64,000 nucleotides of DNA from Maricaulis maris MCS10. Its GTDB lineage: Bacteria > Pseudomonadota > Alphaproteobacteria > Caulobacterales > Maricaulaceae. The stretch's first letter is position 1. Every line of letters begins with the position of its first letter. The stretch covers positions 2,434,001 through 2,498,000 of the forward strand of contig NC_008347.1 in NCBI RefSeq assembly GCF_000014745.1, written 5' to 3'. Position numbers and translations under genes: made by a program. The notes below the pieces were generated by a model, which was given only the letters and a program-made list of their open reading frames with translations, made no database searches and had not been told where the DNA came from. This document shows positions 35,031 through 46,980 of the stretch, piece by piece.

Positions 35031-35446
35031 CAAAGACGATCTCTCAGCTCGGCGGCCAGAGACACGTCGGCGCCGGACATCTGGTAGTCGCGCAGACGTT
35101 CCTTGCGGACCCAGGCCAGTTCCTGGCCCTCATTGGGGTGAGGAAAGCCGTCCCAGGTGCGGCACAGGAAAAGCGGCATGACGATGTGGAAGTCGTCATA
35201 GGGGTGCGAGACGAAGGCAAAGGGGTGCAGGCACCGTTCGCACGGCTCGACACTCAGCTCTTCGCGCAATTCACGCACCACGGCTTGCTCCGGCGTCTCT
35301 CCCGGCTCGATCTTGCCGCCCGGGAATTCCCAAAACCCCGCCATGGCTTTTCCCTCCGGCCGCTTGGCGATGAGGATGCGACCATCGGCATCCAGCAAGG
35401 CACAGGCAGCGACAAAGAGCACCGGTTTGGGGCTACGAGCAGTCAT
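35030..35446 (-). CDS. mutT: MutT-type Nudix hydrolase (8-oxo-dGTP diphosphatase)
   Basis: A 138-residue Nudix protein. The full Nudix box GGKIEPGETPEQAVVRELREEL (GX5EX7REUXEE) is present at about residues 43-64, embedded in AKRPEGKAMAGFWEFPGGK, the MutT-type context. MutT removes oxidised guanine nucleotides from the pool. It lies alone with the Flp pilin gene, whose start overlaps its stop. ATG at 35446; the 50-bp gap to the parvulin gene on the same strand holds no clear terminator. Confidence 0.92.
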   Translation of the reverse strand: MTARSPKPVLFVAACALLDADGRILIAKRPEGKAMAGFWEFPGGKIEPGETPEQAVVRELREELSVEPCERCLHPFAFVSHPYDDFHIVMPLFLCRTWDGFPHPNEGQELAWVRKERLRDYQMSGADVSLAAELRDRL

Positions 35447-35496
35447 GGTCCCATATCTCCCTTAAGGGCGGGTGCAGAAACACGGTTAATGCCCGC

Positions 35497-36450
35497 CTAC
35501 TGGGGTTCGTCCGGATCGAGATTGTCATCATCACTAATCGACACCCCGCCTTCTTCGCCACCCTCAGGCGCCGGCGCAAGCACCAGCGTCAGATCGGCCC
35601 GCTCGATTTCCGCCTGATCCCGCAAGCCATCAATCAGGGCTTCCAGCTGATCGAATGTATAGAAGCGGGCTATGTTGGGGCGCAGCGACTCAAGCGATGG
35701 CGGCGGCTGGCGACGACGATCCACAACGGTCAGCAAATGCCATCCGAACTCGGTCCGGAACGGCTCGGAAACCGCACCCTCCGGGGTCGCAAAGGCGACC
35801 GCGCCGAAAGCCGGCAAAATGCCCTCGCGCGAAAAATAGCCCAGATCACCGCCCTCCAGGCGCGTTGCCTGGTCTTCGCTCATTGCCACGGCAAGTTCGG
35901 CGAAATCGCGACCCTGGTCGATCAGGGCCTTGATCGCCACCGCTTCCTCCTGGGTCTGCACCAGAATGTGACGGGCACGCACTTCCTCGCCGAGCGGTAT
36001 CAATCGGACCTGCTCTTCATAGATGCGCTGAATCGTCTCGTCGGTGACCGCATCATCAATCACGGTTTCGACCAGGACATTGCCGAGAATACGCTCTTCG
36101 GCGAGGGCCAGGCGCCGCCGAGCTTCCTCGGACTGGTGCAGCCCCCGCCGGCGCGCTTCCAGCGCCAACAGCCGCTGGTCGATCAATTCTTCCAGTACAC
36201 GGTCAAACTCGGCGCTGCCCATCGCCGGCACGGGGGATGCTTCCTCACCGTCCTGGGCCAGCGCTTCACGCTCGACATCAGAGCGCCGGATCATCGTCCT
36301 CTCGACCCGCGCGACCACCGGATCGACCTCATCGAGAGACAGGACCGGCTGCCCGGATTCGAAATCATCGGCGGTCCGCCGCGGTTCGGGACCGCAAGCT
36401 GTGCCAGTTGCAGTCAGCACCAAAATGCAAAAGACCCTGAAAACAGACAC
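35497..36450 (-). CDS. Parvulin-type peptidyl-prolyl isomerase lipoprotein
   Basis: A 317-residue lipoprotein: the signal ends in TGTAC, a lipobox with Cys19. A SurA-like N-terminal helical region (about 45-150) with ELIDQRLLALEARRRG is followed by a rotamase domain at about 155-245 (RARHILVQTQEEA, GDLGYFSREGILPAF, EPFRTEFGWHLLTVVD). It should assist folding of outer-membrane or periplasmic proteins. The tail after 285 is acidic and low in complexity. The start is GTG at 36450 with GGAG twelve bases upstream. It is divergent from secA, a fitting neighbour in protein export. Confidence 0.9.
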   Translation of the reverse strand: MSVFRVFCILVLTATGTACGPEPRRTADDFESGQPVLSLDEVDPVVARVERTMIRRSDVEREALAQDGEEASPVPAMGSAEFDRVLEELIDQRLLALEARRRGLHQSEEARRRLALAEERILGNVLVETVIDDAVTDETIQRIYEEQVRLIPLGEEVRARHILVQTQEEAVAIKALIDQGRDFAELAVAMSEDQATRLEGGDLGYFSREGILPAFGAVAFATPEGAVSEPFRTEFGWHLLTVVDRRRQPPPSLESLRPNIARFYTFDQLEALIDGLRDQAEIERADLTLVLAPAPEGGEEGGVSISDDDNLDPDEPQ

Positions 36451-36629
36451 CTATAGCGCTCCATCTGTTAAAGGAGCGGGCTTGATCCGCCGCGCCGCTT
36501 GATTGACAGTTACACCCCTCATCCTTAAGTCACCCTGACGTTTCAAAGCAATGCTGTCGTCCCCGGCGAACGGAACGAATCTCGGGCGCCGGACACCAGC
36601 TGCCCTGTAGTTCGCAAAGCCTGATCCAG

Positions 36630-39497
<2,868 letters not shown>

Positions 39498-39501
39498 CCC
39501 G

Positions 39502-39963
39502 GTGAGCGAGGTATGCCTTCGTCCCGCCCGTAGCGGCGAGGAGGACGTGCTGTCAGACCTGTGCCTGAAGTCAAAGGCGCATTGGGGCTATGACGAGGTC
39601 TTCATGGCCGAGGTCGCGCCCTATCTGAAGGTCACCACCGAAGCGATCGAGGCCGGGCTGACGACTGTCGCCGAGCTTGATGACGGCACGATGCTCGGCG
39701 TCTGCCAGATCGATCCGGGCGGCCATCACGGCACGCTGGACCTCCTCTTCATCACGCCGGCAGCCATCGGCAAGGGCGTCGGCCGCGACCTGTTCGAAGA
39801 CGCCAAGGCCAAGCTCAAGGCCCGCGGCGAGACGGTCATGACCATCCTCTCAGACCCCTATGCCGAAGCCGCCTACATCCACATGGGCGCAAAACGCGTG
39901 GCCATGCGACCGAGCGACGTCTTCAAGGGGCGGGAGCTGCCCTGGCTGGAAGTGGTGCTCTAG
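39502..39963 (+). CDS. GNAT-family N-acetyltransferase
   Basis: A 153-residue acetyltransferase. The GNAT A motif is seen in LDLLFITPAAIGKGVGRDLFEDAKAKLKARG at about 78-108 (the G-K-G-V-G coenzyme A loop), with LRPARSGEEDVLSDLCLKSKAHWGYD at the N-terminus and AAYIHMGAKRVAMRPS near the end. Substrate unknown; the KSKAHWGY segment occurs in a subgroup annotated only as GNAT. The GTG at 39502 is chosen because it lies 4 bp after secA and the fold begins there. It is probably co-transcribed with secA. Confidence 0.82.
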   Translation: MSEVCLRPARSGEEDVLSDLCLKSKAHWGYDEVFMAEVAPYLKVTTEAIEAGLTTVAELDDGTMLGVCQIDPGGHHGTLDLLFITPAAIGKGVGRDLFEDAKAKLKARGETVMTILSDPYAEAAYIHMGAKRVAMRPSDVFKGRELPWLEVVL

Positions 39964-40095
39964 GGACGCGCCAGCGGCCGTTGACGGAGTGGGTGATGGA
40001 CGGCCGGTGCCGATACGCTTGCGCGTCTCACCCCATCCGACCCAGCCCTGCGCACAGGCCCACCTTCCCCATCAAGGGGAAGGACCTGGATGTTC
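39964..40095. repeat. Intergenic repeat module C with CCTTCCCC hairpin
   Basis: The reverse complement of this stretch aligns with 59390-59525, also about four in five bases by eye. The best-conserved part is the hairpin CCTTCCCC-ATCAA-GGGGAAGG (40063-40083) with the flanking GACCTGGAT. The other conserved parts are GCGCGTCTCACCC, the partly preserved ATCCGACCC and GGAGTGGGTGA. It fills the gap between the convergent GNAT and accA genes and could act as a two-way terminator or transcript-end hairpin. Confidence 0.75.
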
Positions 40096-40135
40096 GTTTT
40101 CCTGGCCAAATCCTGCGAAGAAGTGCCGCGACCGA

Positions 40136-41107
40136 CTATCCCCCCGGCAAGGTCCGGCCGATCGCCAGGAAGCGTTCGCGGCGTTGCTGGCGCAGGGCCT
40201 TGGCGTCCATCTGTTCCAGTTCACCGAGATGCTTCTCGATGGCATTGCCGACGGAGGTCATGGTCGCGGCGGCGTGGCGGTGGGCACCGCCGATCGGTTC
40301 GGGGATGACCTGGTCGACAATCTTCATCGCCAGCAAGTCCGGCGCGGTCACCTTCATGGCCACGGCGGCGTCCTTGGCCCGGGCCGAATCCTTCCACAGG
40401 ATCGAGGCACAGCCTTCCGGCGAGATCACCGAATAGATCGAGTGCTCCAGCATCATCACAACATTGGCGCTGGCCAGGGCCACGGCGCCGCCGGACCCGC
40501 CTTCGCCGGTAATGGTGGAAATCAGCGGCGTACCCAGTGTCAGGCAGCGCTCGGTCGAGCGGGCAATGGCTTCGGACTGGCCGCGCTCTTCCGCGCCGAG
40601 GCCGGGATAGGCGCCTGCCGTGTCGACAAAGGTCAGGACCGGCATGTCGAATTTCTCGGCCAGGTCCATCAGGCGGATCGCCTTGCGATAGCCTTCCGGG
40701 CGGGCCATGCCGAAATTGTGCTTGATGCGGGATTCGGTGTCGTGGCCTTTCTCATGGCCGATCACGACCACAGAACGCCCCCGGAAACGCCCCAGACCGC
40801 CAACGATGGCTGCGTCTTCGGAGAAACGGCGATCGCCGCACATTTCCTCGAAGTCCTCGATCAGCGCCTTGCGGTAATCGCGAAAATGCGGCCGTTCGGG
40901 ATGACGGGCGACCAGCGTCTTGCGCCAGGGATCGAGCTTGGAATAGAGCGCGGCGAGTTGCTCGGCCGCTTTCTGGCGCAGGCGCGCAGTCTCTTCCGCC
41001 ATGTCCGGAGAGTCTTCACCCGCGAGGGATTCGAGCTCTTCGATCTTGGCTTCCAATTCGGCCAGCGGCCGTTCGAAATCGAGATAGGTACGTGTGGGGT
41101 CGGACAT
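40136..41107 (-). CDS. accA: Acetyl-CoA carboxylase carboxyltransferase subunit alpha
   Basis: A 323-residue AccA, which with AccD transfers the carboxyl group from biotin to acetyl-CoA to make malonyl-CoA, the first step of fatty-acid synthesis. [18 protein letters not shown] at the N-terminus, [10 protein letters not shown] at about 70, [26 protein letters not shown] at about 158 and [39 protein letters not shown] at about 200 are all hallmarks. ATG at 41107. It is the last gene of a leftward run after xerD, 92 bp apart. Confidence 0.97.
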   Translation of the reverse strand: MSDPTRTYLDFERPLAELEAKIEELESLAGEDSPDMAEETARLRQKAAEQLAALYSKLDPWRKTLVARHPERPHFRDYRKALIEDFEEMCGDRRFSEDAAIVGGLGRFRGRSVVVIGHEKGHDTESRIKHNFGMARPEGYRKAIRLMDLAEKFDMPVLTFVDTAGAYPGLGAEERGQSEAIARSTERCLTLGTPLISTITGEGGSGGAVALASANVVMMLEHSIYSVISPEGCASILWKDSARAKDAAVAMKVTAPDLLAMKIVDQVIPEPIGGAHRHAAATMTSVGNAIEKHLGELEQMDAKALRQQRRERFLAIGRTLPGG

Positions 41108-41199
41108 GCCCTGCCAACGCCTGTGAACACCAAAGTGGGAGGCAACCTAACCACCCGGTCCCGGCGCCACAAGTCTCAAAAACCGTGCTTACGCATACG

Positions 41200-42165
41200 T
41201 CAATCCAGCTGGTCGTCATCAGTCCTGCGGGCCAGCGGGTGAGCGGACTGGACGAGCGATTTCAGTCTCTCGTCAAGCACATGGGTATAGATCTGTGTCG
41301 TGGAGACGTCGGCATGGCCCAACAGTATCTGCACGCTGCGCAAGTCGGCACCGCGCGCCAGCAGATGGGTGGCAAAGGCATGCCGCAGGACGTGGGGCGA
41401 GACTTTCGCCGGGTCGAGCCCGGCCGCCAGGGTGAGCTCGGACAGGATTTGCGCAAAGCGTTCGCGGGTCAGGTGACCGGTCTTTGCCGTGCGCGACGGA
41501 AACAGGTATCGCGCCGCCTTGCCCGACTTGGTGCGGTCGACCGGCAGATGAGCCTCGCGGACAACCTTGTAGGCGGCAACCGCCTCGAGCGCCGCCTCGG
41601 TCAGCGGCACCAGGCGCTCACGGCCACCCTTGCCGGTGATCTGGATACAGCGTTCGGCCCGAACGAAGGCGCCCAGTGGCAGGGAGACAAGCTCGGTCAC
41701 GCGCAGCCCCCCGGCATAGAGAAGCTCCATCAGAGCCCGGGTGCGCAACCCGGCCGGACCGGACAGTCCGGATGCCGCGTCGAACAGGCGGTCGACATCA
41801 TCTTCGGTGAGTATTTTCGGAAGCGGACGGCCCTGTTTCGGGGCCCGCAATGGCGTCGCGGGATTGTCCTCGCGCACCCCGTCCGACAGCAGGAATCGAT
41901 AGAAGCGCTTGATCGCCGACAGACGCCGGGCTGCGGTCGAAGCCGCCAGACCATCGGCCGCCATGCTGGCCAGAACATGCTCGAGATCCGGCGTGGTCGC
42001 CGCTTCCAGATTGCGGCTGGAAAGGCGCGCGGCGACATCGACCAGATCGCGGCGATAGGCATCGAGCGTGTTGGGCGACGCACCGCGCTCGGCGGCCATC
42101 ATGTCGAGAAACAGCTCGATCAGGACGCCATTGGCATGGCCGGCACCGGACGGCGCTTGGCTCAC
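41200..42165 (-). CDS. xerD: Tyrosine recombinase XerD
   Basis: A 321-residue site-specific recombinase that, with XerC, resolves chromosome dimers at dif. The SAM-like N-terminal domain has LIELFLDMMAAERGASPNTLDAYRRDL. The catalytic residues are visible: Arg in GGLRVTELVSL (about residue 155), Lys in ITGKGGRERLVPL, the HxxR in HVLRHAFATHLLARGADLR (about 255), His in LLGHADVSTTQIYTHV and Tyr of the same segment. The GTG at 42165 overlaps the upstream stop by 4 bp (GTGA). The length and chromosomal context support a housekeeping Xer, not a phage integrase. Confidence 0.93.
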   Translation of the reverse strand: MSQAPSGAGHANGVLIELFLDMMAAERGASPNTLDAYRRDLVDVAARLSSRNLEAATTPDLEHVLASMAADGLAASTAARRLSAIKRFYRFLLSDGVREDNPATPLRAPKQGRPLPKILTEDDVDRLFDAASGLSGPAGLRTRALMELLYAGGLRVTELVSLPLGAFVRAERCIQITGKGGRERLVPLTEAALEAVAAYKVVREAHLPVDRTKSGKAARYLFPSRTAKTGHLTRERFAQILSELTLAAGLDPAKVSPHVLRHAFATHLLARGADLRSVQILLGHADVSTTQIYTHVLDERLKSLVQSAHPLARRTDDDQLD

Positions 42166-43790
42166 CGCGACCTCGTGATCACACGCTCCAGCACCAGTGC
42201 CAGCGCATTGTCGCGAAGGCCGGCTGCGTCGAGCGCCGCTATGGACCGGCTGAACACCACAGGGTCCGCCGAAGTCTCCGGGCGATTGAGCAGGCTGACA
42301 GCCAGCAGAGCCGTTTCGGCCCGGGCGCCTGAACGCATTGCCATCTCCATCACCGGCCATTCCGGTGCAGCGGCAACGGTTTCACGGCCGAGCACCGCCA
42401 TCCGGGAGGTGTTCGGTTGCCCGGCTCCCAGCTCGGCGAGCGCCAATTGTTCACCGAGCGCCGCCTCACCCTGGCTCTCGAGCCAGGCTGCGAACACCGC
42501 GTCGAAATTGCCGCCGGACAGGGCATCGCGCGCGATCGCCAATGACAGGTCGAGCGTGACCATGCGCTGCGGCGAAGGCGGAACCCATTCCGGTTGCACG
42601 GCCTCGACCGGCGTTCCATCCGCATAGGCCAGCCGGCCATCCGCCATCTCGACGATCGGCTGACCGGCAAGATTTGATGGCGTGGGGCGGCGAGGCGGGC
42701 CGTCCAGCAGCGCGTTGCGCCAACGGGCAGCGGCCCGCAAATCGCCAACGATCATCGACGCCAGGGCAATGTCATAGCCATGTGCCAGCGTCGCTTCGTT
42801 TACCGGCAGGGTTTCCACCTCGCTGCCATGATGGCGGGCCACATGGATAAAACGCGCGGCACTGCTCGTATCGGCCAGAAGGTGCCCCAGCGCCAGGGCG
42901 GCCACTTCCCGATCCTCGCCGTGTGCGAGGACATCTTCGAGCGCGTGATGACGTTCGCGACCGGTCAGCTCCAGCGCCGCTTCAAGGGCGGCGGCGGCAT
43001 CGGTGATGTAGGGTGTCTCGTAGGGTGGACGATGGCCGAGGGCGATGAGCCAGGCCGGAGCCGTGTCAGCAATCGGAGGCATGTCGGCTTCCTGATCGAG
43101 CAGGGCCCGCGCCATGGCCAGGTCGAGACCGCTGTCAGCCGGCCCGACCGTATCGGCGACCGGCGTCGCCAGGGTGTAGGCAAACAGGCGGGCGTCGAAA
43201 TCATCATCCTCGGAATGGGCCCGGGCCAGCTCGGCGGTAAGCTCGGCCGCGGCGCCCTGCCCCTCCAGGGCCAGGCAGAAAGCGCGGCGGCGCAACCAGT
43301 CCGGCGCATCGCGGTTTTCGATCAGGGCATTGGCGGTCTGGCAGGCCCGTTCGCTCTCGCCGGTGGCAAAGCCCAGCTCGGCATGCCAGCGGGCCAGCTC
43401 CGGGCGGCGATTCACATTCGGTGTGCGCTCGAGCAGGTCAAAGGCATCATAGGCGCCCCCCGCTGCCAGCAGCCGGTCGACCCGAAGTTCGGCCAGTCGG
43501 GCGTCTCCACGCCCACCAGCCGGCGGCTGTCCACCGGAGAGCAGGATCAGGCGGGCGGTTTCACCGAGCGCTTCGCTGGCATAACCACCATCGCCGGTAC
43601 CGGGCAGGCGCATCAGTACAGCTTCCGCCATGTCGCGACCGGTTCCGGCCCACTGACGCTCATCCAGGCCGCGCGTGGTCAGTGAGACCTCGAGCGGATC
43701 AAGCGCATCAAGGCGTTCGACCTCTATTGGATTTTGGGCTGAGGCGGCTCCGCCCAGCAGCGCTGCCAGCAGGCTAGCGCGGGAAATCAT
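42162..43790 (-). CDS. Secreted alanine-rich helical protein of unknown function
   Basis: A 542-residue protein I do not recognise. It has a clear signal peptide (MISRASLLAALLGGAASAQ) and a long helical body with repeated Ala/Leu pairs resembling TPR or SEL1-like solenoid repeats (for example DARLAELRVDRLLAAGGAYDAFDLL and RARAHSEDDDFDARLF-like segments). Thus it is probably periplasmic and scaffold-like. The start may also be ATG 43811. The start lies inside the 3' end of a small upstream gene, and its stop overlaps the xerD start, so all three are translationally coupled. Nothing links it to recombination; it may simply share the operon. Confidence 0.75.
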   Translation of the reverse strand: MISRASLLAALLGGAASAQNPIEVERLDALDPLEVSLTTRGLDERQWAGTGRDMAEAVLMRLPGTGDGGYASEALGETARLILLSGGQPPAGGRGDARLAELRVDRLLAAGGAYDAFDLLERTPNVNRRPELARWHAELGFATGESERACQTANALIENRDAPDWLRRRAFCLALEGQGAAAELTAELARAHSEDDDFDARLFAYTLATPVADTVGPADSGLDLAMARALLDQEADMPPIADTAPAWLIALGHRPPYETPYITDAAAALEAALELTGRERHHALEDVLAHGEDREVAALALGHLLADTSSAARFIHVARHHGSEVETLPVNEATLAHGYDIALASMIVGDLRAAARWRNALLDGPPRRPTPSNLAGQPIVEMADGRLAYADGTPVEAVQPEWVPPSPQRMVTLDLSLAIARDALSGGNFDAVFAAWLESQGEAALGEQLALAELGAGQPNTSRMAVLGRETVAAAPEWPVMEMAMRSGARAETALLAVSLLNRPETSADPVVFSRSIAALDAAGLRDNALALVLERVITRSR

Positions 43791-43914
43791 CTTCCAGCTC
43801 GACACGCACATTCTCCCGGGTCGGTTCAAGGCCATTGGCGATCATGACCAGCGTGCCGAATCCGATCGCGACGAGACCGGCGATAACCGCCACACCCACC
43901 AGAAAACCACGCAT
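43774..43914 (-). CDS. 46-residue single-span membrane peptide
   Basis: A small reading frame coding for MRGFLVGVAVIAGLVAIGFG at the start, one hydrophobic helix (about residues 4-26), then an acidic tail ending ELEDDFPR. A GAGGAG ribosome site lies nine bases before the ATG, and the 3' end overlaps the start of the secreted-protein gene (17 to 38 bp, depending on its start). The overlap and strong ribosome site argue for a real gene coupled to the next one. It probably sits in the inner membrane with its tail on one side. No family recognised. Confidence 0.65.
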   Translation of the reverse strand: MRGFLVGVAVIAGLVAIGFGTLVMIANGLEPTRENVRVELEDDFPR

Positions 43915-44021
43915 GAATCCGACTCCTCAATCCTTTGAAAACCCGCCACACAGCTGCGGGTCGATCAGCGTGCGAGCCTAACCCTGATTGCGGCGATTTC
44001 CAGACCGTTTATACCGCTAGC

Positions 44022-44561
44022 ATGTCCTACGCCTTCAAACCGCGGAAATCGCTCGTCCTCATCGGATTGATGGGAGTTGGCAAGACCACTGTCGGTCGCC
44101 GCCTGGCGCATGCCCTGAAACTGCAGTTTCGCGATGCCGACGAGGAAGTCGAGAAGGCCGCCGGACGCAGCGTGTCGGAGATATTCGAAGATTTCGGTGA
44201 GCACGCTTTCCGCGATGGAGAGCGCAAGGTCATCGCCCGCCTGCTGGAGGAGCCGCCCATGGTACTGGCGCTTGGCGGCGGTGCCTTTGTTGACGACGAA
44301 ACCCGCGAACGGGTCAAGGCGATGGCGACTTCGATCTGGCTGCAGGCTGATGTCGAGACACTGGTGCAGCGCGTCGCCCGCCGCGACACGCGCCCCCTGC
44401 TGCGCGACGAAGACCCGGAAACCGTGCTGAGGACCTTGCTCAACAAGCGGCAAGCCGCGTATGCAGAGGCCGATATCCATGTCGATGCGTCGGGCGGGTC
44501 ACACCAGATCACGCTCGACAGCATATTGCAGGCACTGGAAGGCCGGGAGGCAAGGACGTGA
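44022..44561 (+). CDS. aroK: Shikimate kinase
   Basis: A 179-residue P-loop kinase phosphorylating shikimate at the 3-OH in aromatic amino-acid synthesis. Walker A GLMGVGKT is at 15-22, the shikimate-binding DADEEVEKAAGRSVSEIFEDFGEHAFRDGE run lies at about 38-68, the Walker B-like LALGGGAF at about 84 and the LID with RDTRPLL at about 125. The ATG at 44022 is preferred over a start 29 codons earlier, which would lie in the divergent promoter region. Its TGA overlaps the GTG start of aroB. Confidence 0.96.
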   Translation: MSYAFKPRKSLVLIGLMGVGKTTVGRRLAHALKLQFRDADEEVEKAAGRSVSEIFEDFGEHAFRDGERKVIARLLEEPPMVLALGGGAFVDDETRERVKAMATSIWLQADVETLVQRVARRDTRPLLRDEDPETVLRTLLNKRQAAYAEADIHVDASGGSHQITLDSILQALEGREART

Positions 44562-45661
44562 GTGACATTCTGCGGGTCACCGTCGGCTTGGGAGACCGGG
44601 CCTATGACGTGCTGGTCGGCGCGGGCGCCCTTTCCGCAGCCGGTCCGGAACTGGTCGCCCATTTCCCGCGCGGCCGGGCCATCCTGGTGACCGACCGGCA
44701 TGTCGCCGACCTGCATCTCGACGCCGTGACCGCACAGCTGAGCAGGCTGGGCCTGCGTGTCGAGCCGGTCATTATCGCCCCCGGCGAAACATCCAAGAGC
44801 TGGGCCGGGCTGGAACAGGTCGTCGACGCGCTTCTCGATCGCAATATCGAGCGATCCGAAGCCGTGATCGCGCTGGGTGGCGGTGTCATTGGCGACCTGA
44901 CCGGATTTGCGGCGGCGGTGACCAAGCGCGGGGTCAACTTCATCCAGATTCCCACCACCCTGCTCGCCCAGGTCGACAGCTCGGTTGGCGGCAAGACCGG
45001 TATCAATACAACCCACGGCAAGAATTTCGCCGGTAGTTTCCACCAGCCAAAGCTGGTGATCGCCGATCGCGATCTGCTGGCAACGCTCCCGGACCGCGAG
45101 CGCCGTGCCGGCTATGCGGAAATCGTCAAGGCCGCGCTGATCGGTGATGCCCCGCTGTTCGCGCAGCTGGAAGCCGCTGGCGCTGGCGTGCTGGACGGTG
45201 CCGACCTGGATCAGGCTGTTGCAGCGGCGGTCGCCTTCAAGGCCCGGATCGTCGCCGAGGACGAACGCGAAACAGGCGTCCGCGCCCTGCTCAATCTGGG
45301 CCATACTTTCGGCCATGCCTTTGAAGCCGATGCGCCCAAGGATGTGATCCGGCATGGCGAGGCGGTCGCGGTCGGCACGGCGCTGGCCTTTGCCTATTCC
45401 GCCCATCGCGGCGATTGCAGCGCCGACCACGCGGCACGCGTCGCGGCCCATTTGCGCGCGGTCGGGCTGCCGGCCAGTCCCGCCGAACTTGCGCACAGCG
45501 ACTGGAATGCCGCCAGCCTCGTTTCCCGGATGCGCGACGACAAGAAGAACCGCGACGGCCGCATCACCCTCATCCTCGCCCGCGCCATCGGCGCAGCATT
45601 CATTGACCCGGCGGCCGACGAAGCCGACCTTCTCGCCTTTATGGAGACCCAGCTCTCATGA
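44558..45661 (+). CDS. aroB: 3-dehydroquinate synthase
   Basis: A 367-residue NAD- and zinc-dependent enzyme closing DAHP to 3-dehydroquinate, step two of the shikimate pathway. ALGGGVIGDLTGFAAAVTKRGVNFIQIPTTLLAQVDSSVGGKTGIN at about 107-150 is the near-invariant core, and zinc ligands lie in GYAEIVKAALI, NLGHTFGHAFE (about 250) and HGEAVAVG. GTG start at 44558 within the aroK stop (GTGA). Operon with aroK and the CorC-like gene. Confidence 0.97.
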   Translation: MSDILRVTVGLGDRAYDVLVGAGALSAAGPELVAHFPRGRAILVTDRHVADLHLDAVTAQLSRLGLRVEPVIIAPGETSKSWAGLEQVVDALLDRNIERSEAVIALGGGVIGDLTGFAAAVTKRGVNFIQIPTTLLAQVDSSVGGKTGINTTHGKNFAGSFHQPKLVIADRDLLATLPDRERRAGYAEIVKAALIGDAPLFAQLEAAGAGVLDGADLDQAVAAAVAFKARIVAEDERETGVRALLNLGHTFGHAFEADAPKDVIRHGEAVAVGTALAFAYSAHRGDCSADHAARVAAHLRAVGLPASPAELAHSDWNAASLVSRMRDDKKNRDGRITLILARAIGAAFIDPAADEADLLAFMETQLS

Positions 45662-46947
45662 GCCTCGACTGGACGATCATCGGACCGGCCCTCACCATTG
45701 TCGGCCTGCTTTTGCTGTCAGCCTTCTTTTCCGGCTCGGAGACGTCGCTGACAGCCACATCACGCGCCCGAATGTTGCAGCTCGAACGCGACAAGGATCC
45801 GGCCGCAGCGCGGGTCAACATCCTGATTTCGGACGGCGAAGGCCTGCTCGGCTCGATCCTGCTCGGCAATAATCTCGTCAATATCCTGGCCTCGATGATC
45901 GCCGGGCAATTGTTCGAGACCCTGCTGGGCGGCAATAGTGTGGTCTGGGCCACCCTGGTCATGACGGTTCTCGTCCTCGTCTTTGCCGAGGTGATGCCGA
46001 AGACCTACGCCCTGTCCAATCCGGAACGTTTCGCGCTGGCTGTTTCCAGGCCTATCCTGATCGTGGTGCGCGTATTTGCGCCCTTGGTCGGAGCTGTCCA
46101 GTTCGTAGTCCGCAATGTGTTGCGCCTGTTCGGCGCCAATGTGGATGGTCCGGTGTTGTCGTCACATGACGAGCTTCGCGGCGCGATCGCGCTGCACCAC
46201 GAGGAAGGCGGGGTGGTCAAGGATGACCGCGACATGCTCGGCGGCGTGCTCGACCTGCGCGACCTGACCGTCGATGACATAATGGTACACCGCAAATCCA
46301 TCGTGATGATCGACGCTGACAAACCGTCTGAAGCGATTGTCACCGAGGCACTTCACTCGCCCCATACCCGCCTGCCGATCTACAAGGGCGATACCGAGAA
46401 TATCATCGGCATCCTGCATGTCCGTGACATTGCCCGCGCCCTTCACGAGGCTGACGGCAATGCCTCTGTCATTGATATCGACGCCTTGCGGCGGGACGCC
46501 TGGTTCGTGCCGGAAACCACCGAGGTCCTCGACCAGCTCAACGCTTTCCGCGAGAAGCGCGAGCACTTCGCCCTGGTGGTCGACGAGTACGGCGCCTTGA
46601 TGGGCCTCGTGACGCTGGAGGACATCCTCGAGGAAATCGTCGGCGCGATCGAAGACGAGCATGACGTGGCGGTGGAAGGCATCCAGCCTGACGGCGACGG
46701 CGTCTGGCTGGTCGATGGCGACCTGCCGATCCGCGATCTCAACCGGGCGCTTGATTGGGAATTGCCGGACGAAGAGGCCGTTACCATTGCCGGCCTGGTG
46801 ATCCATGAGGCCCAGACCATACCGGAACGCGGTCAGGTTTTCGGCTTCCACGGCGCCCGTTTTGAAGTCGTCGAACGCCGCCGCAACCAGATCACCAAGC
46901 TAAGGGTCTCGGTGAGCCCGGATGATGTTGTGGTGAATGGCAGCTAG
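45658..46947 (+). CDS. CNNM/CorC-type transporter with CBS pair
   Basis: A 429-residue membrane protein. The DUF21 (CNNM) domain with four hydrophobic helices covers about 1-175, the paired CBS domains about 205-325 (VDDIMVHRKSIVMIDADKPSE, then FREKREHFALVVDEYGALMGLVTLEDILEEIVG) and the CorC_HlyC domain about 345-425. Homologues transport or regulate Mg2+ and Co2+ across the inner membrane, sensing nucleotides through CBS. The gene overlaps aroB by 4 bp (ATGA), as in many related genomes. Confidence 0.92.
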   Translation: MSLDWTIIGPALTIVGLLLLSAFFSGSETSLTATSRARMLQLERDKDPAAARVNILISDGEGLLGSILLGNNLVNILASMIAGQLFETLLGGNSVVWATLVMTVLVLVFAEVMPKTYALSNPERFALAVSRPILIVVRVFAPLVGAVQFVVRNVLRLFGANVDGPVLSSHDELRGAIALHHEEGGVVKDDRDMLGGVLDLRDLTVDDIMVHRKSIVMIDADKPSEAIVTEALHSPHTRLPIYKGDTENIIGILHVRDIARALHEADGNASVIDIDALRRDAWFVPETTEVLDQLNAFREKREHFALVVDEYGALMGLVTLEDILEEIVGAIEDEHDVAVEGIQPDGDGVWLVDGDLPIRDLNRALDWELPDEEAVTIAGLVIHEAQTIPERGQVFGFHGARFEVVERRRNQITKLRVSVSPDDVVVNGS

Positions 46948-46980
46948 GCTGATCCGCCCGCATGAGTAGACGGGCGCAGA

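Noticed and set aside
41200-42165. xerD as an integrase marking a mobile element
   Set aside because: Size, sequence and the housekeeping setting (accA, aroK) fit chromosomal XerD; no attachment repeats or cargo genes are next to it.
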